Below are positions 1-14,700 of a stretch of 64,000 nucleotides of DNA, piece after piece (within the stretch, counting starts at the first letter, position 1; each line of letters begins with the position of its first letter). The notes under the pieces were generated by a model that was given only the letters and a program-made list of their open reading frames with translations, had not been told where the DNA came from and made no database searches. Where the stretch lies: contig JAAONU010000019.1 in NCBI GenBank assembly GCA_012932295.1, forward strand, positions 17,059,908-17,123,907, given 5' to 3'. Both the position numbers and the translations under genes were made by a program. Source of the stretch: Cyclina sinensis (taxonomy: Eukaryota > Mollusca > Bivalvia > Venerida > Veneridae).

Positions 1-3000
1 TTAATAATAAATGTACCGAGTAACCAAGCAAACACATAATTTTATACACCTGACCATTCGAAAAGAATGAAATATGGATTATAAAAAATGATAACCCAAA
101 TACAACACTTGATAAGTTATGTTTTAACAAAAGTTTATTATATAAACGTTTTTATCCAACATAAATTTAAGACGTTCTAAATACAGATGACCGTTTTTAC
201 TAAGATATTATAAACAGAAAGGTAAGACTATAATTATGGAATTTAAATATGCGGACACCTTATTGCTCCAAATGATCCGTCATTTCGATTTGATTCGTTA
301 TCGTCGACCACCTTACAACGAGTATTTAAGCTTACACAGATAACCATTTTTCTGTAGTGATTTTTTTTTAAAACTTGCCACAAGGATTTATACTATTTTG
401 TCTTCGAGCAATAAAGAATTGTAAAAGTATCTTTGCTAGGACTTTTTTAGGAAAGATTTCCTGAAAATTTATCTAACCTGGCCTCGACATTTAATCAAAG
501 ATTTTGAATTATTCTCCCCAAGAAACATTCTAAAAAGCCGCGAGAATCTAAATCTTTTGAAACTTCTGCCAGTTAGCTCTATTCAAACAAGTTGTATACA
601 TTTTGAATACAGAATTCATCAGAGTGTTCTCCAGTATTTGCTGTTGTCAATGATATATTGATTTATAAAGTTATTAATTCCGTCCATGTATTATAATTTA
701 GCCGGGTAATATTCGTTTTCTTCCTTTTATAAACATTTCATGTGAAAATATTAATAACAACAAGAGACATCAAGAAGTCCACGTATTTCATCTAGCGTTT
801 CAAATGCTTCTTGCAAAGAAAGACTCTATCTTCTATGTATACAAGGAAACTGTTAAAATGCATTTGTACTGGTATAATTAATTATCTAGAAATCATTGTC
901 TGAAAGCCTGTAAGTCATTTTTCTCCGTGTTTCGAAGCCGTTAAATGTTTATACTATAAATAATTTCTTTCTTGTCTGTCAGCTCTCTTTTTATGACCCT
1001 TAGGATGTCATATAGTAGTCGAACTGTCTGTCCGTTATTCCGTCTGTCCATCCGTCCCAGCTTCTGTCGGCAACTCCTCCCAGAATTGTAATTTGATTTT
1101 CACCAGACATTCACCCAATGATCATTATCAAGTGCCACTGCGCATATATTCCGATTTTTTATTTGATTTTTGGCATAGTTATTCCTCTGTTAGATTTTAC
1201 TTAACATTGCTTACATGCACACCTCCTTCTACAATTCTTATATGATATGTCTGCTGGCTTAAAATACTTTGATTGCTGACTTCTGTTTCTCAGGCCCCAC
1301 TAACGAAATTGTACTTGGGGATTTTCATACTAAGGCTGTTGTGACAACTGCAAAATACAATTAACATTTTAGATTTGCCTTCTGTTCTACTACTAGAAAT
1401 ATTCCGAAACGACATTGAGTAGAACGTCACTATAAACCTTCGCAATCTTAATCTAAGAAATATATCCTTGTAATGGTCTTAAAATAAATATAGCTTAAAT
1501 ACCTGCATATATTACTAATTCCAAACGTCAGTCATATTTAATTTGCAAATAATAATGTTATGATTTACCAATTTTCTTTGTTCTTGTATGCTTCTGGACG
1601 GAATTGTTCCTACGTTGTTGTCAGTGCAGTATACCTACCAAGTACAAACACAATTGTATTAACAAGTTTTAGGTAGTTATAAAAAGTTAGGTAAGGCTAT
1701 CTTGTGACAAATGAAGAAAAAAAAACTCAACCCAAAATAAAATGCATAGAAAAGCACTATAAGCCTTGCAAATTTAGGTAGAAACTCTCTTTGTGGCTTA
1801 TTCTCAGAGTCCAACTATAACGAAGTCCCTACTTACATCAAATATGTTGTCATTTGAACAAAATTTCTCACCGTCTCTGAGAGATATATATATTCAATAC
1901 AATCTGATTCCATCGGGCTTCACATAGAATTTGTTTCTTTTAAAGCTTCACCGTGAGAGCTAATCTGAAACCAACAATATATATGTTATTAAATCAGTGT
2001 ATGTTTTATTATACATGTCAGGACTGGTATTATCTTTCATGAAGTAAGGTCATATATGCGACCATGACAAAGACAAAATAGCAAAATTTGATAGAGATCG
2101 GAATCACGTACTTTCAGATTTTGGATAAGATACTAAGAAAGTATCTTTAACAGATAATATTAGGAAAACATACAGTTATCCATTTTAAGCAAGGCAATAG
2201 CTAACATTTCCTAATAACTGCTAAAAATGCATTTATATATCGATATTTGAAAAAAAAAAGAATTTGTTAAATGCCATAGCTGATTTTTTACGGAAGTTAG
2301 TAGGTATTACTTTGCCATGGGTATAGCCTGTGTTCTTCAACAGTGCAATAAGTATGAAGTTGCATCTTTTTGACTTTTAAAGGTTTGCAAATAATCTGAT
2401 GAAACCCCTTCCTCTATTGCCAATAAATCCTGTCAGTGATCAAACTGTGCTTATATATGCTGTAGGGTTTTTGTGGAAACTATTTTCAGGTTAAGATCAT
2501 AATACGCATCTTTATTGGTAGTCTATTATCTTACCAGTTATAAATCACTCGATTTTCGGAAACCAAAATCAAACTTGTTTCTACGAATGTATGAAAACGT
2601 TTGCCATATCATTCTGTATTTAAAGTTTCGTTTTACTGACCTTCAAGAATATAATTTTCCAGGCATTTATCTCGTTGAGATGTTGAAATCATTGTTAGGT
2701 ATTTTGAGATTAAAGACAACGCCATTCGAAAAATTACTTGTTAACATTTTAATGATTCTTTTTTTGTATTTCGACCTAAGTATCCAAATGCGAAACTCTG
2801 GGAAAAACTTCCCACGCAAATTCAAATTTGATTTCAGTTGCGTTTACAGGAACTTACCTTCGGTAAGGATGGCAATGTCTGTTCGAATAATTAGGATGTA
2901 AATATATGTGAGCTCACTGATTAAAAACGTGTTTGAATGTGTATGTTGATTAAAGTGCATCAATATTAAACAGCAAAATAGAACAAAGAACCAGTCGAAA

Positions 3001-5628
3001 TTATCACCGTTTTCTTCTGCAAAATTAATGCACAATAATGTATATGTGGAGTAGGGTCAATCGTTTAAAATACGGTTTTTAATTTTCATAACTCATGACA
3101 AAGCTGCAATTTATCAGAAGAATTTCATCAAATGCATACGTCCGGTTAATCACTTAACCAGACACTACAACTATCATAAAAATAATCGTTTCCTTTTCAT
3201 TTCGCTTCAAAAAGATGCATCTGACACAGCCAACAATAAATCCTTAAAGACAACAGTGAAGGGTTTAAAGAGCTTGATTATCATCTGGACATTGCTTGTT
3301 TGAATCCCACCACGGACGCACATTTAATGGGAATGATTCGAAAGATGTTTAGGGGTAATTGTATTTTTATGTTTGTTATGATTAAAAACTTATCCTGAAG
3401 AATATCACTTTATGTCCGCTTATATGACATGAGACAGGATTCTTTTTCAAATGTGTTTGTATATGTTCGTTATTTACTTCTTGTACTTCTTCGGCAAAAG
3501 TTTAAAATGTAAATGATATTTTTCATGAGACATATCAATAATAAGTTAATAGATTAATTTTAGATTTCTGCTAGTTTCTGTTTTAACTTAGGTGAAAATA
3601 TCACCCCACTATTTTCGGGATTTCAAGTTTCAAATAAAGACACAATACAGAGAATGCTGCCGATAAATATTTCAACACATCTTCGTTGTTAGTAATTGGT
3701 GAAGTTACTTAAACACATGCTATATTACTTTGTCTTTTACTTAGCGTAAAGGTAGCAATCAAATGCTCACAGAACTATTACCCCGTCGTCAGTTTCTTTT
3801 AATTTTAACTCAGATGGGAACCTTCTTAACCAACTTTCTTCAAATAACACCCTATACTGTTTAGATGAGTTCCCTAATAAACAGCTCTATCAATAAAGTC
3901 AGACATCACCTCTAAAACGCGTGCTTTAAACAGAACCTGTTTATTACCGAATGCAACTGTAAGCATGGTAAAGAATATCATCTTGGTCTCCAATTAGTCT
4001 CATGATACAGGTACATAATCACTATATGTTAAAAGAAGAAGTTCCTGTTTGCATTGTTATAATAAGCAGCATGCTGTAAGTTACAAGGTATTTCTGTAAA
4101 GCCACTTGATAAGAGTACAACTTTAACACTTTAAGTTCGATGGTCAGATGAGATTATTGAAGAAGAAACATTTTTCAACACATTATTTTGCTTTATTTAA
4201 GGAAATATTTCTTTCAAAATATTCCAAGATTGATAAAATAAGTATTCAACTTCAGCAAAATTAACATCCGCTTGATCGTTGGCATTTGTTGTTACTGTCG
4301 TGAAAATATATTGATGAAACCAAAACAATTAATAGTTTAACCCAAACTGAATTATGTAGAAAATACAACCGAATACACTAGTCTTGTGAATCACATATTA
4401 CTCTATTGTACAAGTAAAAGTTTATTGTATTTGGAAAATTATGATAATGAGACAAACATCCCTTTTCGACAAAAAAATATACAGAAGCATTAAAAAAGCT
4501 GTAACGACTACCAAAATTATTTAAGATAAGTTATTTGTGCAGGCCTCATTCTATATTATATATGTATTTACATTTACATTAACATAATTGACTTTAATGC
4601 CACGTTGCACATATAGATTTTTTCTTGTCAAATGGGATTATTGAAATCCTTTCATCACAAAGCATTACTGCTGGCCTTAAAGCGTTGTGTATACATGCTT
4701 TCGTCTCTTGCGTCTAATTTTGTCTTATATCAGCATAAAATAACTTTACCGAGAATCAAAGTACTTGGGAGGCGTAATTTTTACAAGGTAATTTTCTCAA
4801 ATGTTTTAAGTATTCTCAGGGCAAATATTTGTACGTCTTTGCTGATTAGTTCTTTTAAAATCCAATTAATTGCAATTTTGCGTGATTGAATTTACTGTTT
4901 TTAATAGTCATGTTTGTTCTGGAATGTCTCTGCAGCTGGTATTTAAACGGCATGTCCTAAACAACACGGCAATGTAACAAATGTAACGCGGATAGTTTAT
5001 GCCATCTGTCATTGTCATCAATTTCAATCGATGGTTTTAACTGCGGTTCACGCTGAACTCCCGAAATCAAAACAGACGCCAAGTATTTGTTTATGATTTA
5101 TGATTTTTATTTTGAAATTTTAATACAGTTTTGAAAATAGTTCGAATATTCATTGTATATACATTACGAAGAACGTAGATTTTTTTCATTTACCTGCAAC
5201 TGAGGAAATAAAGGAGAAAACGTTTAATTAATAACATTCACGAAACGTCTATAAGTTTTCCTCGAGACCACTTTTCTGTCGGTAATATGTTCTAAAACTC
5301 AAATGCAAAAAAGGTTGAAAAAGGTGTTTAGGAATCCTTTCTAATGTACTTCGTTTTCTGATTGTTCAAAAGGAGAATATGTGAAATATAATTTGCTTAT
5401 ATGCGACTGTACAATTTATTATGCTAAACGACATCTGATAAACAACAAAACCACTTTCTAATTGACTGCACGACGAAATACATAACAGTCCAATCATTAC
5501 GAAATCCTATCATATTCATATTTGATAAGTTTACTTTCTGGAACATCGTTTACAATAAACACAGACATGAGAATGTTTGATTTTTTTTTAAATAATTGGA
5601 ATTTAAATATTTTATTGTTATTCCATTG
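1..5628. other. Non-coding flank downstream of USP gene A
   Basis: AT-rich sequence with no gene I can support. The longest open frames (128 aa at 2515-2901 and 85 aa at 4632-4889, plus strand) are compositionally ordinary and match no family I know. The 2515 frame is not preserved in the paralog near 33900-34230, which argues against selection. Positions 990-1365 hold a dispersed repeat. Confidence 0.6.
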
Positions 5629-8600
5629 TTAATGATTTAACGTTATTTTCTTTTGAAAGGTTTTCGGTTGATGTCTGCAGATTATCACTGGAATAGTGCA
5701 GTGATGAAGACAGTAGTCACTAACACTTCCTAAGAATGTCCTTCTGATGAATCCCCGACCTCTCGTGCCTATTAACAACAGTTCTGCTTCCTCTTCTTTT
5801 AAAGCTGCTATAATAGCCTCCCCTGGTTTCCCGTTCTGTTGTCTTATGTGGCCATCAATCTGGAAATTTATTGTTAGACGTTAAATCCATACCGTTACAA
5901 ATAATATTTAATCTCACATTGGAATGCTTGATACATGATTATGATGTAATATCCCTTTCAAAATCTGTGTCAGAAATTACTAAGATGTGTACTGCTGTTG
6001 TAATCTACTGATTCCATATCAGACATCTGATTTGGTTTACATCCAATATTTTTTTGTCTTACGACTATGCTAAAGTAATAACTCTGTTAAGAATGTAAGT
6101 TGATGATACATTAGGTCTAAAAAAGAAGGTTTAAGAGGTGTACCCTCAAACGATGTTGTAATGTATTCAACATGTATTCTGTTGGCTTGTTGTTTCTCAA
6201 CATGATAATAGTTTTTGGCCATATGAGCATTTAGAACAAATGTGCTGAAAATGTGTTCCAATCCTTTTCTGACTAACTTAATCCATTTTCTGCACAAAAA
6301 ACATAAATAAAGTTTGTTTGAAAGAAAAAAAAAACGGAAATCACGTGTCTCATGCTCAAAGTGAAATATAGAGATTTTAGAGCTTCACACAACACATGGT
6401 CTTATTACATATATACTGTAACTGCAAAAGAGATCAATCGCCATTTGAATGTACACGAGTCTACCATTAGTTCCATAAAGACTAGATTCCAGCCATCGTC
6501 GGAAACCCACGTTCGATCCATTCCGTGTCACTCTATTCATCGACCGTGGGACAATTGGTTGGTAAAATGTTGTACTTATGAAGAATTCATTACCTACTTT
6601 CATTGTTTTCCGAAAGATTTTAACTGGGCAATCTCAGCCAATAAAATTACTTGTTACAATAAGCCTTTCGTTGCGGACATGTTTAAATCCTTGGAAATAT
6701 GTCTATTTAAAAAAAATCATGTCGTTATGCCTACTCCGTACATTAAAGAGTATCTATTTGTAATGCGGAATCCCATTGGACGAAGAGTTACTTCCCTTTG
6801 CTAATTAAAATTCATGAAAACTAATAATCTGCAATTGTCCCACGGTACGTAATATAGTTGTGCGGAATATGTACCGGGGGTAATCGACGATGGATTCCAG
6901 CTGACTAGTAACGTCTCTGATAGGCCACGATCTGGCAAACCGCGTAAAAAAACGCCTCGAGAGGATCGCTAATTAGTGATGTCATCAAAATGCAAAAGCT
7001 TCATGTCTAGTCACAAGTTAGCTGCTCGTCTAAGATACAACCGAAACTAAAGTTTGTAAATAAGCTGCGTGCTGTAGGAAGTGTAGACGTCGACTTAGAT
7101 CATAATATTTTTTTACACAAAGAAGGGAATTATTTACTCATGATATCATGGTCTGCGTCTTTACACTGACCTGTAGATCTCTCATTTTCAGTGAATATGC
7201 GTTCACTAACTCTTGTGTTCTTTCCTCAGTATCTTTTAATAATTCAGCAATGATTTCTGGATCTGTTAACAACGAGGCTGCAACAAAAATGAAAATAAAT
7301 CTTCATGTCGGACTATCACACTAACCAACAAAACATTTGCATTTTATAATACAAATGTACATCAAACACACACACGCACACACACGTAATGAAGCAAAAA
7401 GTAGTTTTATGCGCAACTTTAATATCCACATTTACAGTTGAAAATACTCATAATATGCAAAGTAAAATAATAATCTTGTGAGGAAAAAACTGCGAAAAGG
7501 AAATCGATATTTTTTGTATCATACACTACTAAGCAATCTATGAATAATCTATGAAACGATCGATCTCAATTTGCTGAAGCATGGAAGAAACATGAAATAA
7601 ATTCACGACGCCGGGACAGAGTTAACGATCTTCTTGCACGAACAAGTCACATTTGATAAAGACAATACTTATCGACAATGGAATGATACAGATGCTCTCT
7701 CAGGTACGGGACCTTCCAGTTTACACAGCCAAACCTTTTCAGATAAAACTAGAGCAAACCATCCTTATATTAAGAGCAATTCAATTAGACCCGAAACTAA
7801 AGGTTATAAACTAGTATACTTAATGTAAACAGCGGGGATGTTTTTTTAATTGCTGCATTATTTATATCAGATAGATCACCTGTAATCATCTCAGTCTGAT
7901 AATTATTGATATAAAGGGTTAAATTTGCCTTAATCTTATACTGATAGCTGTGAAATAGAAATGGTATGATCGTTACCAAGGAAACGACATTTAAATTTCA
8001 TTTTATGCTAACCTATGAAATACTGTGTTCTATACATAGCAATCAAACTGTGACTGATATAAATTCTATAACTTTTCAATCTAATAAAACAAATTTCCTT
8101 ATGTATTTCAATAATTTCATTTTATCTTTTCGACTAGTTTAATAAGAAATGACTCTTCCTCATTATGCTAGTTTGAAACCTTTCATTCCTTTTTAAATCG
8201 AGTTCATGATTAAACATAGCTTTGTTCTTTCCACACTGCGAAAAATATGTGGGTATACGGGAGTGTACGGAATTCCGTATATCATTAATATACGGATAAA
8301 AATACGGAAAACATAAAATACGGAGGTGTACGGTGTCGTATATTCAGCAAATCCGTATATGACCAAAATACGGTGTTCCATATTCTTACAAAATACGGGA
8401 AACTAGATATACGGTGTCCGTATTTTCCCAAATTACGGGAACGTCATAATAAGTCCGTATATTACTAAAATAATAGTATCCCGTATTCTTACAAATACAG
8501 GAGTGTGCTTGCAAGTCCGTATATTACTCGAATACGGCATTCCGTATATTTGAAAATACGAATATAATATCGGTCATAGTTACACAGTTACAGTTATATA

Positions 8601-8692
8601 GACTTATAATGACTATTTGAAACTAAGGATCTTTATATAGCAAAATGTTTTCTTTTTTTCTTTTCGTAATAATGTTTTTCCTTTTTTTCTTT

Positions 8693-8724
<32 letters not shown>

Positions 8725-11700
8725 TGGGGGGGGGGGGTCTGTCAAAACTAAATTCCACTCTTGATTTTATGCCGGATATAAATCATAATCCGATGCAGGC
8801 GTCTCAAACTTGAAAACGAAATTAAAATGAAACAGACTTAACTTTAATTAGTCTGCCCGTGTCTATTTTCTAATTTTTATCTCCAAGATGATCAGTGATG
8901 TGCTTTATTGTCTTAACCAAATTGCAGAATTGGAATGTTAAAGCCGGATATGGATCATAGTTCACAGCAGGGTTTTCAAGTTTTTAACTAAATTCAATCA
9001 AACCGTGCCTCTTGTTAAAATTTTCTTTGCTGGCTGATCTAATATTACGTAACAGTGATGTACTTTATTGTCTTAAAACAACATTGCGATTTAAAGTAGG
9101 TTATCTATGATGATATTAAGAACACTTAAATGTGTTCTTAGGTCTGCTTGTGCTTCTGTCTTTTAGAAAAAGAACTAAACTGTAATGACTTTAAAAAAGT
9201 AAAAACAAGTAGCAGGTTCAATTATTCTTAAAAAGACCTTCTGTTGAAATAATTAGTTTGCCTTTGCTTTGATTACATCGAGTATATGTAGATCTAATTT
9301 ATCTAAACTGTCATGTTTATGGTTAGACATCTTTTTTCACCTATGATAAAACGGTGATTACCTATAAACAGCAAAGAAATTTAAGTCAGTAATACAACAT
9401 TTAAAATTTTGCTTCAGAAAGTTAAACAGCTTCATAACATTAAACTTGCTTAACCAGTTTGCTGTATGTTATAACAATAAACAAAAAGTTTGTTTGCTAT
9501 GAGATATCAATTAATACATAGAACGAATAATCAATTTACAGTTACAATTTACTTAGATGAATCATAGATAACATCTCAATCTGACGAACTGTTAAATTAA
9601 GCTCTTGTGATATTCTCCGGTAGATTAATTCTTTTTATTTTATCAAAATTTCACGAAAAACTGCTTTTAAGAAGTACATGTTTCAATCTTAAAAAGATAT
9701 CTGTATAAAAGGGTACAGTTACATGGGTGTCATAATTATTTCGTTTTCTGTAGTACAAGAAATATCATCAACAATAATATTTAAAATAAGAAGAGAAAAA
9801 AAGCAAACGTATTATTTGTAAGATCAATATCTTACAAACGTACGTTTGTGCATTGAAGCAATTATTTTTTTCTGCATACACATACTCGAATGCTGTACAT
9901 ATTAACACTTTGCAAAAAAAAAAAAGAAAAAAATCCGAAATGCAAGAAATAAATATTAGAGAAAAGGTCTATTCAGCGGTAGATGCTAAATTTTATATAA
10001 CAATCAGGAACAAATAAAGACCATATTTTATAGCCTTCAGGCATTTTCTCAAGAGCAAATTTTGTTACTAAAGTGTTTTACTGTGACTGATCAAGGAACA
10101 CCGACAAAGACAATTAACGGTGACTTATCAAAACAAAGTCAGTATGTCATCCCCATATTACGTAACCACATCCCTTCACCACAGGACACCGCGAAAGACA
10201 AAAGAGTGTGATAATAAAAGTAGCGCAAAATAATGCACTTTGATTGTCAAGTATTGTTTGAAACTGTATCATAGAATAAAACAAATTTTAGTTAACATTC
10301 TACATCAACATGCGGTTGATGAGCGAAATGTTTAATTTTGTCCATTTTGTAAACTTTCAGAGGTGTTCAAATAATTGAAATCATATTTTCAACTTTAGAA
10401 AAGGAACAGTTATATGTGTTTTACACAATTCAATCTTTAATTTTGAACAGTCAAAAGTCTTTTTTCACCGTCTTTCATGTATTTAATAATTGAAGTTAAT
10501 AATATGTTCAAGTCAGGAATAAAACAAACAGAAAAGTAATGATAATGCAATAAAATGATGTCACAGAATTCACGCGATAAAAGACAGCATGTCACCTTGA
10601 AATGTGCTAAAGTTATACAAAGTTTTACGGGACTTAGGCATGACAGCGAAGTTAAGCAGCCTTTTAATGGCGGACAGTCACGTGACGGCGGCGTTCAATT
10701 TATCAATTATGGAACGGTCTTTATGTGCGCTATAACTTCAGAAGCAGATATAAGATCTTCGGTAATGATCAATATTCATACATTAATAACAGCTTTTTAA
10801 AGGCTAACAGTTTATATTTAAAGAGGTTCACTCAGTTATTATCATAATTTAGGCATCACACGAAGTCAGGGGTGTTTAAAGTCTTCGTTTTTATTTTATT
10901 ATTTGCAATGATAGGTTTTTGTTTTTGTTTTTTTTTCTCAAGACTAGCCCTACAAGATAATGATTTTTGCGCAGGTGGATCGAGATGCCAGGGTATTTTG
11001 GCGACAACTTCAACCAAGAAAACCATATTCATCAAGTTTTATTTACTAGACTGGTTCTCTTTTATTATAAAAAAATTAGTTCCCCAAGACGAGAAAGAGA
11101 AATATACTGTACCAGTCAGTGTAACAAGGCACATACCATGTGACCAGATCGCCCCAATCAAAGGTAGCGTGGGTTTATTCCATGTGATCAATCCCACCAA
11201 TCAAAGGAAGCGTGGGTTTATTTCATGTGATTAGATTGCACCAATCAAGTATAACTTGTGTTCACCTATCCAATCATTTCTTTGGGCGCGAAATGGAAGA
11301 AGCAGATTTCAGCAATTCACGTCTCAAAAATTGCCTTTTTTCGAAGTCTTCGTCGTTTTGAAAGTAAGATGAGGTAAGTCAAAGTTTTTGTATAATTCTT
11401 TTCAGTTTTACTGAACTCATGCTTGGAATTAAATGCTTGATCATGCCCTGCAATGAATGGCTTATGTAATTTTTGTATGCTTCCGTTTTTAAACGAGTGT
11501 TGGTAAGTTCGGTAAAGTGTTGTTCAACGTCAAAATTAAATTTCGTATTGCAGATATTAAACTGAATTTTCTTTTGAAAAAAATTTAGATATTATATCAA
11601 ATGACAAGCTACGATTAGTTATTGATGTATCGAGTATTGATGTGTTGCGGTATATTGTAAAAGTTTTATATATTTTAAATGTGCTTTCATTTTAATACAT

Positions 11701-14700
11701 TGCCGTTATTAGATCATAAACCGATTTAAATCAAAGATCTAGCCGTAACCATTAAATACATTACCTTCTTCGGCGTCATTTTAAGTGTAAAAAAGTAACT
11801 ATGATTATAAAATCTTAGAATCAGTTATAATAATTTTTATAATGACAGTTGCATAACAAACACAAATTATATAATTACCTGCGGAGACAAATTAATAACC
11901 AATCTAACGACCGACACGTGTCGTTAGCACCTTTCTATGATCAGCAGTGTACCCAGCATGCCTTTTCACACCTACTTTATCACCTTTACGGGTACATACG
12001 GTATTTTTATTGTTACCAATTTTTCTTTTTTTCACTATAAAATTATTTTGCCGATATTTCGGTAAATCATTTCCATATTAAGAGATAAGTGAGACTGAAT
12101 AATTCTGTGAATAAGCCCTGATAGATAATTGATTATTTGTTTAAACATTCACAAATGTCGGCAATAAGATAATTAACTATTTCATGATCGAAATCAAAAT
12201 TAAGAAAATAAAAGATTTTATTAATTAAAAAGACAAAATATGATTCTATAAGACGCATTGGCAATGAAATTGTAAAATGTGTAACATCCTGTTCCTAGTT
12301 CCTTAATATGATTGACTAAACAATTGTTTGTAATTGACAACGCATGTACATACACTAAAAAGTTTTTATAATTTGATAAGAATAAATATTTTCATCGGCG
12401 CTAAGAACTCACAACGCTAATCAATAAACTAGTGTATATAGCATATTAAGCAGAACAGAACATAAAAATATATGTTTTTATCAAGGTTTTTACATGGGGT
12501 ATATCAAATGCTTTGTAGTCGGAAACAAAAGTTAAATGACACCGGAACAAGAAATTACTTTAGTTTTTTTAATAAAGGGAAAAAAATCAGATAATACATA
12601 TAAAAAACAACGAACAAATCACTGCTGAGTTCGGTACGTTGTATTTAGGGATATTGTTTGGGGGGACCTAATTTATCAAAGTTATTCCTATAAATTAAAG
12701 GAAAAATTTCAACAAAAACAGTTTTGATTATGATGTTGTTATAGAACTTAAGATGGGAGTTAATCAAATTACCATGTCATTAATAAAGGTGTTGATTAGA
12801 TGTTGTATGATACACGTGGCCTGTTACGGTAAAAGTGTTTATCAAGTTAGTGAATACTTATGCCATAATAACAAAATTTATTCGTAAGTCAGTTTAGCTT
12901 TTTTCTCCTTATCTTATATTGTTAGCGTTTTATGCCGTCCCGCGACTGACTCACAGATCATCACACGCATAATGTTAATAATGTACATTAGAAATTAATA
13001 GTGCCCTGGTTCAGTGGTATACCTAGCGAAAAAAGAATTACTGATTGGAAGGACATGAGTTTGCACACCGTTAGGTCAACAACTTTTTTCTTCTATTCTA
13101 AAGGTGTATAGAAGCGTAAAATTATGTTGTTGTTTTTTTTCTCATGATATTTTGATTTCTCTTTAATTTTCAGAAGAACAGCTTCTTTAAGTAATACGCG
13201 TTGTTCCCGTTTTTTACATTCATAAATATATTTTCTTCAATGTAATATAACTAATGAATTTGTTAGTGGAATATAGATTTAAAATCTGTTTTTTACCCGT
13301 CTTCTATGAAACATAACATCCCTTCACGTGCTTCGACAGGTCACGTGCATCACTCAGTAGCGGTATATAATTCATTTTTTTCAGAGAAATGTAGGACGAA
13401 GAATTAAATAAATCACACATTCAATATGTATGAAAATGATAATTGCAGTTATATTAACATTTCTTCTCCTTACTTATCTTTTCTTCGCTTTACTTATATT
13501 TACCTTACTTCTCCTTACTAATCTCTACGCATCCTTACTTATCTTTATGCATCCTTACTTCTTATTTGTCTTTATGCATCCATACTTCCTTACGTTTATG
13601 CACACCATGTTTTTTGCAAATTGCGAATGCGCAACTTTTAAACATGTGAAAAATAATTCTATGTAAAACTGCCAACACACAAAAAAGTAAGAATGAGCGT
13701 AATTTATTGATGAAATATGCAACTCTTTATCACCCCAGCATCTTTCCATGACAATAACAATTTCGAAATAGGTAATACAATTTTTTATGCAAAAGTGATC
13801 AAACACGGAAGTAAATGTTTAAAAGTAATAATTGAGAATTAATTAAAATACAAAATCAATACTATCATTTTGTATTTTCAGACAAATGGACCTTCATGAT
13901 GCCATTGCAGAGCTGCAGGAGCAGATGCAAGTCTTGCACGAGTCCCAGAAAAAGTCACAGCCACAAGACAATGAAGCAGAATAAAAGAACAAAAAGAATA
14001 AAACTTTATGAAATGCATGTTGTAAATGTATGTCCTTGTTAGAAACAGTGAAATAACTCACAATAATCCTATAAATTAAGAATGTTTATCTGTGCAAGTG
14101 AAACAGGGTCTTATATATAAGCTGTGATCGTAGCAAGTAAAAATGCCACTTCCACATAGTTTTATAAGAGTTTTAATGATATTTCTCATTTATATGTAGT
14201 ACAGCTAAACAATGACCCGTGACTACATACACATACAGTGATACTTGGATTTCTATTGATTAACGATAACGTATGAAACAAGACCAATGGCATGAGCTGA
14301 CAAATCTTTGATATTACATATGTTATTGTAATTTGAATATATGTTTCCAAGTGGCCAAGGTTCACTAGTCATTGTTTGCATAACTTCAAGATTGATTTCA
14401 GTTATGTTCTTATCATTGCAATATGCTTGGTTTTATTATTGATTGTTACTCTTTTATGACCATATTATATTTATTAATAAACTTGTTCATAAAATACTAT
14501 TCATTAAATTCAGAACTAATTTGAATTACTTTTGTTTGTGCACATCCTCATCTTTACAAGTTACTGAGTAAATTTTTATCATGCTTATGGCATATTTCGT
14601 GTACGCCAAAGTAAACTTTCTGTCAGTATATCTATTTAAAAAAGGTATGTTTCCTACCGTTCTCTCAGACATTGCAGGTCTTTATATTTTTTGTATGCTT

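Larger units (their letters stand above)
5860..7170. other. Intron 3 of USP gene A
   Basis: This intron separates exon 3 (7171-7277) from exon 4 (5629-5859). It contains a Tc1/mariner relic (about 6320-7090), which is itself split by a 401-bp inverted-repeat MITE (6493-6893). The rest (5863-6310) aligns with 37955-38220 and 39237-39560 of copy 2 and shows no coding signal. Confidence 0.8.
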
